DNA from: Candidatus Woesearchaeota archaeon
GTDB lineage: Archaea > Nanobdellota > Nanobdellia > Woesearchaeales > UBA11576
Direction: 5' to 3'
Assembly: GCA_016219765.1 (NCBI GenBank)
Contig: JACRKM010000028.1
Coordinates: forward strand, 1-11,253
Length of the DNA: 11,253 nucleotides
Shown: piece after piece, positions 1 to 5,837 of the stretch
Numbering within the stretch: position 1 is the first letter of the stretch
How the letters are laid out: each line of letters opens with the position of its first letter
Made by a program: the position numbers and the translations under genes
Notes under the pieces: model-generated
What the model saw: only the letters and a program-made list of their open reading frames with translations
What the model was told of the DNA's origin: nothing
The model's database searches: none

Positions 1-160
1 AAAACCAGAAACAGACGAACATATCAGACTAGCTTTATAGACCGTATAAACGAAGAAAAAGTAGCACCCCACAACATTTTATGATAACTTGCAAACAAGC
101 CGAATTTTGGTCTTGTTGGGTTTTCGGGACTTTTAACGAAGCGTTAAGAAACGGGACTTT
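1..160. other. Non-coding stretch downstream of the AAA+ ATPase gene
   Basis: I see no gene here. The stretch holds a short inverted repeat, AACAAG (94-99) against CTTGTT (112-117). It also holds a perfect 6-bp palindromic hairpin, TTAACG-aag-CGTTAA (133-147), and two direct copies of CGGGACTTTT (125-134 and 152-161), the second running into the ATPase stop codon. On the minus strand these lie directly downstream of the ATPase and could form its 3' end or terminator. The same GTCCCG core recurs in inverted orientation at 1744-1755. Confidence 0.5.
112..134 (-). repeat. Left inverted-repeat end of the ATPase module
   Basis: The segment starts CTTGTT (112-117) and contains TTCGGGACTTTT (123-134). 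The reverse complement of the second part, AAAAGTCCCGAA, occurs exactly at 1744-1755, followed by AACAAG at 1759-1764. The two ends therefore match as imperfect terminal inverted repeats: a 12-base identical block, then a 6-base identical block, with a spacer of 3 bases on one side and 5 on the other. No adjacent target-site duplication is visible. Confidence 0.5.
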
Positions 161-1477
161 TTACAAGGGGAAGTTACCAAGAACTTTTTGCACTTCGTTT
201 GATACTTTTACCTCTGACTGTGGCTGTGATTTTCTTTCGTTTTGAAGCAGGAACCACTTTATGTCAAATTCCGCTGTAAAGAACTTTTCTGTTCCTTCTA
301 CTCGTGATTTGATTGCAGATAACTCTTTGAGTTTTTTTGTTATGGGTGAGACATTCTGTTTTTGTTTTTTTAAGTCCGTTGCAATTTTCTTGTTATTTAC
401 TTCGCCAGTGTGGAGAATATACATCAATACTTCTTGCTCTTGAGTGGTGAGTTTGTTTAACCATCTGTTCTTTGCAACTTCCGGTAAAATTTGCTTAACA
501 TCTTCTGAAGATACTACTAGTGGAACATCTCTCACTACCTCTTTAATTGCGGTGGACATTGCATTTAAAATGAATCTTAAGTTACCTCCATATAGAGAAT
601 AGAGTGTAGAAATTGCGTCATCTTTGTAGGGTTTTTTGGGAATAAGCCCGGATATAGACAGATAGTGTATTCTTTTTTCCAAAAGTTCTTTGATTTGAGT
701 GAGCGAAAGATTTTGAAGAACGATTGGACTTTCAGTCATAATGCTTTGAACACGAGGAATATTACTGATTGTTTCCGAGACAGAACTTCCTCCTATGAAG
801 ATGAACTTCGTATTTTTAGTTTGGATGAAATCTCTTACTGAATTAAAAAGTCTTGTGAGGTCTTTAGGTTCTATAATTTCGAGATTGTTATAACTTAATA
901 TGACTTGTCGGAAACCCATTTTTTGTATCTCCGCTACCAGTTGTTCAAAGAAAACGTGAAGCGAGTTTATTGTGGGTGTTGGAACATTAATTGTCGTGCT
1001 TGTTCCATATCCTCCTCCGACTGATAATACGTCTAATGAGAAATTTCTGTCCTTTCTCTCCACGATGTCGACCAGTAGTTCAAGTTTCTTCCAAATTTCT
1101 TGAGAAATTTGCTTTGAATCTAAGTCCGACCTTAGTTTAATGGTGTTGTGAATTGCCGCAAGGGTGTTAAGTACAAAATCAGTTCCCGTCCATTCTGGTT
1201 GTGTTTGAATTTCTTTAAGTGGTGTAAAAAATTGTTTTGAAGGTGCGCTTGCGCGAACAAAATTTACGAATGTGGTCTTTCCTACGCCTACATTTCCCGT
1301 AACTAAAATCCGCCCGCCTCCACTGCCACCCATAAGGACTTGCAAACGCCGAACTTCCTCCTCCCTGCCTACAAAACCAACACGGATGTCAATACCCCCG
1401 AACAAAGAAAGAGGTTCGGTAAAAAAAGGGTCGTTACCGAGACCATACAGTTCCCAAATGTCTTCGTATTCATTCAT
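161..1477 (-). CDS. AAA+ family ATPase with C-terminal winged-helix domain
   Basis: This 438-residue protein has a clear P-loop, GNVGVGKTT, at residues 61-69. It follows an N-terminal FVGREEEV segment (35-42) of the kind seen in Orc1/Cdc6-like and archaeal ATPase families. A sensor-1-like strand (FIFIGG, about 225-230) and a sensor-2-like GGNLR motif (297-301) follow. Residues about 343-410 look like a winged helix-turn-helix of MarR or archaeal type. The expected Walker B aspartate is replaced: the strand reads VILSYNNLE (192-200), so Asn-Asn stands where Asp-Asp/Glu is usual. A TATA-like element, CATTATAATG, is centred about 31 bp upstream of the ATG, giving an almost leaderless transcript. 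The gene is more AT-rich than the housekeeping genes in the window and lies in a module with inverted-repeat ends. I infer a nucleotide-dependent DNA-binding role, perhaps initiation or regulation of the module. It is not a canonical Orc1/Cdc6. Confidence 0.8.
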   Translation of the reverse strand: MNEYEDIWELYGLGNDPFFTEPLSLFGGIDIRVGFVGREEEVRRLQVLMGGSGGGRILVTGNVGVGKTTFVNFVRASAPSKQFFTPLKEIQTQPEWTGTDFVLNTLAAIHNTIKLRSDLDSKQISQEIWKKLELLVDIVERKDRNFSLDVLSVGGGYGTSTTINVPTPTINSLHVFFEQLVAEIQKMGFRQVILSYNNLEIIEPKDLTRLFNSVRDFIQTKNTKFIFIGGSSVSETISNIPRVQSIMTESPIVLQNLSLTQIKELLEKRIHYLSISGLIPKKPYKDDAISTLYSLYGGNLRFILNAMSTAIKEVVRDVPLVVSSEDVKQILPEVAKNRWLNKLTTQEQEVLMYILHTGEVNNKKIATDLKKQKQNVSPITKKLKELSAIKSRVEGTEKFFTAEFDIKWFLLQNERKSQPQSEVKVSNEVQKVLGNFPL

Positions 1478-1503
1478 TGTAATATTTTAGCTGTTGAACT
1501 CGA

Positions 1504-1513
1504 CATTATAATG
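1504..1513 (-). promoter_or_regulatory. TATA-like box for the AAA+ ATPase gene
   Basis: The palindromic sequence CATTATAATG is centred about 31 bp upstream of the ATPase ATG at 1477. With the usual archaeal distance of about 26 bp to the start site, the mRNA would begin within a few bases of the ATG. Confidence 0.45.
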
Positions 1514-1601
1514 GTTATTTACATTACGAGTATATTAATCTATCTCTTCTTATAAATTCTAAGCTTGCGAGTAATGCTCCTTTACATTACAAGTACAAAA
1601 C

Positions 1602-1608
1602 GTATATG
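1602..1608 (+). promoter_or_regulatory. TATA-like box for the small ORF
   Basis: GTATATG is centred 27 bp upstream of the ATG at 1632, the distance expected for a leaderless archaeal mRNA. It lies between the two arms of the ATTACAAG/CTTGTAAT inverted repeat, so a protein bound there would be expected to block TBP access. Confidence 0.35.
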
Positions 1609-1631
1609 CTTGTAATACATTTGTAATTAGA

Positions 1632-1760
1632 ATGGTCATTACGAACAAGGATGTTAAAGAAATATCGAATGAAAGGGCTAAACGGTGCAACATGGGAGTA
1701 ACAGGCACGAACAGATGGGAAATACTCCTCTTAAACTCCTTGAAAAAGTCCCGAACTTAA
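1632..1760 (+). CDS. Small hypothetical protein, 42 aa, divergent from the ATPase
   Basis: ATG to TAA gives 42 residues starting MVITNKDVKEISNERAKRC and ending SLKKSRT. It is basic and mostly polar, with a short hydrophobic run (WEILLLNSL, residues 29-37). I do not recognise the family. In its favour are a TATA-like box 27 bp upstream, which fits leaderless transcription, AT-rich codon use like the neighbouring ATPase, and an operator-like inverted repeat at its promoter. Its last codons overlap the right-hand inverted-repeat end (AAAAGTCCCGAA), so coding and element end coincide. It could be a small regulator or toxin-type protein of the module, a decayed remnant, or a chance ORF. Confidence 0.3.
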   Translation: MVITNKDVKEISNERAKRCNMGVTGTNRWEILLLNSLKKSRT

Positions 1761-1764
1761 CAAG
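1744..1764 (+). repeat. Right inverted-repeat end of the ATPase module
   Basis: AAAAGTCCCGAA (1744-1755), then ctt, then AACAAG (1759-1764), mirrors the left end at 112-134. A partial further copy, CAAGTCCCTAAAAA, follows at about 1772-1785. Together with the left end this delimits about 1.65 kb containing the ATPase, the small ORF and the CATTAC repeats. There is no transposase inside. Confidence 0.5.
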
Positions 1765-1806
1765 GAACCCACAAGTCCCTAAAAATTAACAGAACCCCGA
1801 ATTTTT

Positions 1807-1844
1807 GGCTCTGTCCCTACTGTGCCGCTGCCACCCAGTGAGTT
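1807..1844 (+). repeat. Dispersed repeat, copy 1 (second copy at 6961-6998)
   Basis: It begins with GGCTCTGTCCC, an 11-mer identical to 6961-6971. The next 27 bases align without gaps and about 20 match; most differences are transitions. It is non-coding in both places, and I do not know what it is. Copy 1 lies between the ATPase module and the first hairpin element. Confidence 0.5.
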
Positions 1845-1863
1845 GAATCAAAGAGCACAATGT

Positions 1864-1993
1864 TCGTATTTGTTGGCGGCGCCACCACGACGCTCACCGT
1901 GTAAGTTAAACTGCTTACAGAACCGAGAATCGTGCGAGACTATGCAAGAACTGCAAGCTCGCAGGCCGGCTGCGGCGCTGTTAAATAAATACA
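1864..1993. repeat. Long-hairpin element, copy 1 (downstream of the beta-barrel gene)
   Basis: Positions 1879-1911 match 3178-3210 of copy 2 at 26 of 33 bases. Positions 1956-1981 match 3256-3281 at 23 of 26 bases, including AGCTCGCAGG. The middle is unrelated between the copies. In this copy the outer stem has decayed; only GCGCC (1879-1883) against GGCGC (1974-1978) and a few further pairs remain. The right end reads GTTAAAT (1980-1986), which fits GTTRRRY. This is the weakest of the three copies structurally. Confidence 0.6.
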
Positions 1994-2035
1994 ATTATTA
2001 GAACCGTGGATATTGTGCGGTATTAGGCCAAACTG

Positions 2036-2057
2036 AAAAAAATAATTATTAAAACTA
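2036..2057 (-). terminator. T-rich terminator of the beta-barrel gene
   Basis: On the minus strand, beginning about 15 bases after the stop codon at 2072, the sequence is T-rich and ends in an uninterrupted run of seven T. This fits the oligo-T terminators of archaea. There is no strong GC hairpin. Confidence 0.4.
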
Positions 2058-2071
2058 ATCAAAAGAAATCG

Positions 2072-3121
2072 TTAAAACGAGAATCGCAACCCGGTCATCA
2101 CACGGTATTCATCTACAGAGTGGAATTGTCCTTTTTTTTCCTTCAGGTAGATTTTCTGCGAATCCTGGAAATTAACCATCCATCGGAGCGGTCCGTACAC
2201 ATGAACATCTGCGTCGACTCCCAAAAATGTGCGCTCAGAGTCAACTGTACTATTCGGGTCAAATGCATTCTGGTCAAACGCATTTCCTGCGCGGGCCATG
2301 TACCTTCTGCTGCCAAAATATGGCATCACGGAAAACCAATAGCAGCGATGATCCTCTGAATGCTCTGAGTTTTCAAGTTCGCAATTCTTTGCTGTGCTAT
2401 AAATTACAGGAACACCGGCGAATACATCAAGCGTGGTGAACTTGGTTTTTATCTCTGAACCGCCAGCCAAGGCCAATTCATCCTGCCATCCTAAGCCGAA
2501 CATGACCCGCCAATCAACATGGAAGTCTCCCATTTTTAATGCTTCAAAATTTCCTCGCAGAAGCCATCCATAGTTCACTATTTTATCTGAGCGTTGAACT
2601 TCGCCAAAATCGAACCTCACGTAGCGATCTATCTGACTGACGTACGGACCAAACTCAACAGTGTGGTCTTTCCCAAAAGGAATCACCGCCGTGATGTCTC
2701 CGGCACCCTTGAATTGCTGGTAGTCTCCGATCGTCTTATTCTGATAATCGATAATCCCAGAAAGTGAGACGCTACCACTAATGCGCGAACGCACAAATGC
2801 ACTCCATTGTGGTTTGCGCATCTGGAAATTGACGGCAGCCTCAAGCGCAGAATCCTTCAGTGAAACAACATCATCGTCATTGTTGTAGGCTGTCCGTGTC
2901 TGAGCGACACCCACAGTCAGGCTCTCCACTGGTCGCAAGAAGTCCTCCTTTTTCGGGGGCCGCGAATCTGGGCTGTTTTCAACTCGGGCAGGGTCGCCAG
3001 GATTCGCGAGTGCGGGCAGTGTTGCAGAAGTAGCAAAAACAAACGCGGCAAAAGAAAGTGCCGGCGCGGCTGGCCGCGAGATCTTGCTAAACAGGCTTTT
3101 AGTTGTATCTTCAAGCCTAAT
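2072..3121 (-). CDS. Predicted Sec-exported outer-membrane-type beta-barrel protein
   Basis: From residue about 40 to the end the protein shows repeated 8-12 residue amphipathic strands with tight turns. It has many aromatic residues at strand ends and a final strand, EYRVMTGLRFSF, ending in Phe, as in bacterial outer-membrane barrels. Upstream in the same frame is a classic signal peptide: a basic region (SLFSKISR), a hydrophobic core (LSFAAFVFATSATL) and a likely cleavage site after PALA (residue 39). No ATG, GTG or TTG precedes it in frame. An ATT codon at 3121-3119 lies 8 bp after a perfect AAGGAGG, so I use it (349 aa). A TTG at 3114 is in another frame and would need one extra A in the run near 3098. 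TTG at 2938 would lose the signal. The strong Shine-Dalgarno differs from the leaderless genes nearby and suggests transfer from a bacterium. Specific function is unknown; a pore or adhesin-type surface protein is possible. Confidence 0.65.
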   Translation of the reverse strand: MRLEDTTKSLFSKISRPAAPALSFAAFVFATSATLPALANPGDPARVENSPDSRPPKKEDFLRPVESLTVGVAQTRTAYNNDDDVVSLKDSALEAAVNFQMRKPQWSAFVRSRISGSVSLSGIIDYQNKTIGDYQQFKGAGDITAVIPFGKDHTVEFGPYVSQIDRYVRFDFGEVQRSDKIVNYGWLLRGNFEALKMGDFHVDWRVMFGLGWQDELALAGGSEIKTKFTTLDVFAGVPVIYSTAKNCELENSEHSEDHRCYWFSVMPYFGSRRYMARAGNAFDQNAFDPNSTVDSERTFLGVDADVHVYGPLRWMVNFQDSQKIYLKEKKGQFHSVDEYRVMTGLRFSF

Positions 3122-3129
3122 TTTTGATG

Positions 3130-3136
3130 CCTCCTT
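3130..3136 (-). promoter_or_regulatory. Strong Shine-Dalgarno before the beta-barrel gene
   Basis: On the minus strand AAGGAGG occupies 3136-3130, eight bases before the in-frame ATT at 3121 and fifteen before the out-of-frame TTG at 3114. The spacing favours the ATT as initiator. Confidence 0.5.
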
Positions 3137-3156
3137 ATTTCTGATTTATTTGTATC

Positions 3157-3300
3157 TGTTTAGCTCTTATGCTCACAGCGCCGCCACGACGCTCGCTATG
3201 TATGTGAAAGCGAATGTGCATTCCAAGAGCTGTGGAGACGTATCCATTTTCCATCAGCTCGCAGGTCGGTGGCGGCGCTGTGAGCGCGATTAGCTAAACA
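3157..3300. repeat. Long-hairpin element, copy 2 (upstream of the beta-barrel gene)
   Basis: A perfect 17-bp inverted repeat, GCTCACAGCGCCGCCAC (3171-3187) with its complement at 3269-3285, encloses 81 bases. A second matching pair further out, TGTTTAGCT (3157-3165) and AGCTAAACA (3292-3300), extends the stem over a small mismatched region. Inside the stem are GCTCG on the left and AGCTCGCAGG on the right, both shared with copy 1. The central 60 or so bases are not conserved. No ORF fills the element. It lies directly upstream of the promoter region of the beta-barrel gene. It could be a folded-DNA recombination site, a MITE-like element or a structured RNA. Confidence 0.75.
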
Positions 3301-3426
3301 AAGACATTTATTTGACTAATGCAGGTTACCCCAATAACTCTCATTTCGACTATCGGCGAGTAACGATCGATATTTAAATATTCCTTTCCCGAATTTTACC
3401 GAAATGATTATTAAGATGAAACTCTT
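3301..3426. other. Spacer downstream of the M24 peptidase gene
   Basis: This is a non-coding, AT-rich spacer containing the 12-base palindrome ATATTTAAATAT (3370-3381). On the minus strand it is the 3' flank of the M24 peptidase gene. I see nothing else in it. Confidence 0.4.
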
Positions 3427-4518
3427 TCAGCGCAGAACAAGGAGAGAGCGACTAGACTTCGTGAGCGCTCGCGGGCCTTTTTTTGTCATGACGTAATCAT
3501 CTTCGATGCGAATGCCGAATTTTTCGGGATAGTAGACGCCAGGCTCAATTGTAAAAACAACATCTTGTCCTAATTGTGTAAATGATTTGTTGGTATGGCC
3601 GCGTATAAACGGGTACTCGTGAACGTCGATGCCAAGCCCGTGCCCGATGCTGTGGATGAAGTATTTGCCATGTCTGCCAAGTTTCTGCCGGGCAACCTTC
3701 TCTATGCTTGCAAAGCTGCAGCCAGAGACCGCCGCGTCGCGTGCAGCATCGTGCGCAGAGAGCACTGCCGCGTAAGCAGTTTTATCTTGCTTCGTTGGTT
3801 TTCCGACAAAGGCTGTTCGCGTCATGTCTGCGCAGTATCCCTGATAACGGAGTCCGTAATCAATAATGCAAAATCCTTTGCGCAGTTTTGTCGGTTTTAC
3901 CTCATAATGGGGTTGCGCTCCGGCTGCGCCTGATGCGACGATTGGTCGGAAGCTTGGATCGCATCCGAGGCGCGCAGTCTCTTGCAGCATAAATGCTGCA
4001 ACGTCTGCTTCAGTGCGAAATGAATCAAATGCAGCGAATGTTCTCTGAAAAGTTTTGTCCGTAAGCGCGCAAGCGCGTTGGATTTTCTCTAATTCAGATG
4101 GCGTTTTTCGTAATCGGAGTGTCTGGCAGAGTTCCGCTATGTCAAGAAAGGATGACCGAACCTGTTTGCGAAGCCGTGCCAGCTGCGCGATACTGGTGTG
4201 ATCGTAGTCGAGCCCTGCACGTTTTGCACGCAGCATTCGTCGCGAGAATCGTGCCGCGATCTCTGCTGGAAGCTTCTTTTTCATAACTGCAACAGGCACG
4301 CAGCTTGCGTGTTTTGCTCGTTCGTACTCCATTTGAGCGACAAGAAGCAGTGGTTTGTCGTCGGCAGGAATAACAAGAATTCCTAAACCGTTGTAATTAC
4401 ATAAATGAAAGAAGTTGCCGCTTGAAGCGTGACTATCTATGTTCTGCAACAACGCATAGCGGATGTCGCGCGCTCGCAGCATATCCTGGAATCTGCTTAC
4501 GTTGGAACGAGTTGCCAT
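3427..4518 (-). CDS. M24 family metallopeptidase (Xaa-Pro aminopeptidase/dipeptidase type)
   Basis: This 363-residue protein of the creatinase/aminopeptidase-P fold is expected to remove or split N-terminal Xaa-Pro bonds in the cytoplasm with two metal ions. All five metal ligands are visible: Asp220 (IIDYG), Asp231 (ADMTR), His293 (IGHGLG), Glu325 (TIEPG) and Glu339 (RIEDD). The supporting His204 (PHY) and His300 (VHE) are also present. Residues 1-130 fit the smaller N-terminal creatinase domain, and 363 aa is normal for PepQ/PepP-like enzymes. I chose ATG 4518 because a TATA-like TTAAATAT (minus strand, 4550-4543) is about 28 bp upstream, giving a leaderless mRNA. A longer reading to 4758 would run antisense through the M16 gene and adds no family-like sequence. 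The gene diverges from the M16 gene with 40 bp between starts. Substrate preference cannot be read from the sequence. Confidence 0.9.
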   Translation of the reverse strand: MATRSNVSRFQDMLRARDIRYALLQNIDSHASSGNFFHLCNYNGLGILVIPADDKPLLLVAQMEYERAKHASCVPVAVMKKKLPAEIAARFSRRMLRAKRAGLDYDHTSIAQLARLRKQVRSSFLDIAELCQTLRLRKTPSELEKIQRACALTDKTFQRTFAAFDSFRTEADVAAFMLQETARLGCDPSFRPIVASGAAGAQPHYEVKPTKLRKGFCIIDYGLRYQGYCADMTRTAFVGKPTKQDKTAYAAVLSAHDAARDAAVSGCSFASIEKVARQKLGRHGKYFIHSIGHGLGIDVHEYPFIRGHTNKSFTQLGQDVVFTIEPGVYYPEKFGIRIEDDYVMTKKGPRALTKSSRSLLVLR

Positions 4519-4529
4519 AATGCAAAACA

Positions 4530-4537
4530 TTATAAGG
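4530..4537 (+). promoter_or_regulatory. TATA box for the M16 peptidase gene
   Basis: TTATAAGG is centred about 26 bp before the ATG at 4559, the textbook archaeal spacing for a leaderless transcript. It lies only 12 bp upstream of the divergent peptidase start. Confidence 0.55.
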
Positions 4538-4542
4538 TGTGG

Positions 4543-4550
4543 ATATTTAA
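4543..4550 (-). promoter_or_regulatory. TATA box for the M24 peptidase gene
   Basis: On the minus strand this reads TTAAATAT, centred about 28 bp before the ATG at 4518. The two divergent TATA boxes are 5 bp apart, so TBP is unlikely to occupy both at once. Confidence 0.5.
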
Positions 4551-4558
4551 TTCTTGTC

Positions 4559-5761
4559 ATGCTTGTGCAGAAAAAATTGCCGAATGGCTGTCGGATGGTA
4601 ATTGAGAGGAGGAGTTCTCCCATCGTCTGCGTCCAGATCAGCGTAGGCGTCGGTTCTGACGATGAGAACTTGCGTGTCGCAGGAATATCCCACTTTCTTG
4701 AGCATATGCTTTTTGAGGGCTCTACGACGCGCACGACTAAGGAGATAAGCGAGGCCATCGAGAATGTTGGTGGTGAGCTTAATGCTGCGACTTCTAACGA
4801 GAGAACTTTCTATTACGCGAAGGTGCCGAGAAAGCATTTTGCGATGGCGCTTGAGATTCTTGCAGATGTTGTGTTTAATCCGATCTTCGATCAAAAGATG
4901 ATGGAGAAAGAGCGCAACGTTATACTGGAAGAGATCAAGATGACCGACGATCAGCCTTTGCAATACCAGTGGATACTGTTTGAGAAGACTCTTTGGAAGA
5001 AACTCCCAGCAAAGAATCCTACCTACGGGACTGTGGAGACTGTGAAAGCGATAACGCGAAAAGACATGATTGACTATCATCAGAGATGGTATTCTCCACA
5101 GAATATAATAGTCAGCGTCGTGGGCGACGCGCCTGATGCAGAGCGCGAGATCAAGAGGTGGTTTGATAGGCGCGAATCGACTGCTGTGCCAGAGTTACCG
5201 GAGGTAACAGAACCTGTGGACAATCGCGCGCTTGTTAAGCGAGAGAAGAAAGGTGTACAGCAGGCGTATATGAATTTCGGTTACAAGACGGTGGCAAGAA
5301 GTCATCCTGATAGTGTCGTGCTTGATGTGATAAGCGCGGTTTTCTGCAAGGGTCTCTCTGGAAGGATTGTCGACGAGATCCGCATCAGGCGCGGTCTTGT
5401 GTACTCTGTCGGTTGCACGCATCAATCTCTTGGCAGTTTCGGTTTTTTTGCGGTTTATCTCAATGCTGCGAAGAAGAACATCGAGCCTTGCCGCGGGATA
5501 ATACTTCAGGAGATCGGCAAGCTTTCTACGCTCAGTAAGCGCGAACTTGACGAGGCTAAGGATTTCATCGAGGGGAAGCTGGTGATGTCTGCTGAGGATC
5601 ATCAGCATCGTGCTGATATCCTGGCGTTCTGGGAGTCTGTGAGTTCCGCAAAGGACGCGGAACACTACCTTACCAAGGTAAAGAAAGTTACAAAAGAAGA
5701 CATCCTAAAAGCGGCGAAGAGATATCTCAATAAGAATTACACGATGACGGTTGTGGAATAA
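4559..5761 (+). CDS. M16 family zinc metallopeptidase (processing-peptidase/pitrilysin-like)
   Basis: This 400-residue protein has the inverted zinc motif HFLEH (His45, Glu48, His49) and the distal zinc ligand about 76 residues on, in ILEEIKM (Glu125 most likely). Typical surroundings are present: LPNGCRMV at the N-terminus, VGSDDE, GGELNAATSNERTFYYA (about 71-87) and the second-domain motif RRGLVYSV (277-284), the usual substrate-contact region. The length fits a one-unit M16B peptidase with two homologous domains. The start at 4559 is supported by family alignment and by a TATA box 26 bp upstream; a longer reading from 4463 adds unrelated residues antisense to the M24 gene. M16 enzymes are mainly bacterial and organellar, so presence here may reflect transfer, although the promoter is archaeal in form. 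No signal peptide is evident, so it is probably cytoplasmic. Confidence 0.9.
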   Translation: MLVQKKLPNGCRMVIERRSSPIVCVQISVGVGSDDENLRVAGISHFLEHMLFEGSTTRTTKEISEAIENVGGELNAATSNERTFYYAKVPRKHFAMALEILADVVFNPIFDQKMMEKERNVILEEIKMTDDQPLQYQWILFEKTLWKKLPAKNPTYGTVETVKAITRKDMIDYHQRWYSPQNIIVSVVGDAPDAEREIKRWFDRRESTAVPELPEVTEPVDNRALVKREKKGVQQAYMNFGYKTVARSHPDSVVLDVISAVFCKGLSGRIVDEIRIRRGLVYSVGCTHQSLGSFGFFAVYLNAAKKNIEPCRGIILQEIGKLSTLSKRELDEAKDFIEGKLVMSAEDHQHRADILAFWESVSSAKDAEHYLTKVKKVTKEDILKAAKRYLNKNYTMTVVE

Positions 5762-5796
5762 CGCCTATTACAGTCAAGTTCGCCTTCAAGCCGAGC

Positions 5797-5825
5797 TAAA
5801 TAAAAATACAAATTAAATATAAATC
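5797..5825 (-). terminator. T-rich 3' end of tyrS
   Basis: On the minus strand, after the tyrS stop at 5838, the sequence is rich in T, including TTTAATTTG and TATTTTTATTT. This suits an archaeal oligo-T terminator. It lies in the 76-bp convergent gap with the M16 gene. Confidence 0.35.
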
Positions 5826-5837
5826 AAGCAGAATTGG

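Larger units (their letters stand above)
1476..1645. repeat. Cluster of CATTAC-type short repeats between divergent genes
   Basis: The 15-mer TTTACATTACRAGTA occurs at 1518-1532 and 1581-1595 with one mismatch. The copies start exactly 63 bp apart, about six DNA turns. Inverted or partial copies are CGAGTAATG (1568-1576), CTTGTAATAC (1609-1618), TTTGTAATTAG (1620-1630) and ATTGTAAT (1476-1483). Another direct copy, CATTACGAA, lies at 1637-1645. ATTACAAG (1586-1593) and CTTGTAAT (1609-1616) form a perfect 8-bp inverted repeat that flanks a TATA-like GTATATG. This looks like an operator array for a DNA-binding protein, or iterons of a replicon. The neighbouring ATPase/winged-helix protein is a candidate ligand by position only. 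Confidence 0.6.

Noticed and set aside
161..1477. Reading the ATPase as Orc1/Cdc6 and the locus as the chromosomal origin
   Set aside because: The Walker B motif is altered, I see no origin recognition box consensus, and the overall sequence does not match Orc1/Cdc6 well. Kept only as a weak possibility for a mobile replicon.
1864..3300. Elements 1 and 2 as a transposon with target-site duplication around the beta-barrel gene
   Set aside because: The elements are direct copies, each with its own internal hairpin. I found no matching target duplication at their outer edges and no transposase.
4463..4558. N-terminal extension of the M16 peptidase
   Set aside because: It is antisense to the M24 gene, and the family alignment begins at MLVQKKLPNG. 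A TATA box 26 bp before 4559 fixes the start.
4519..4758. N-terminal extension of the M24 peptidase
   Set aside because: It is antisense to the M16 start, adds non-family residues, and the TATA box supports ATG 4518.
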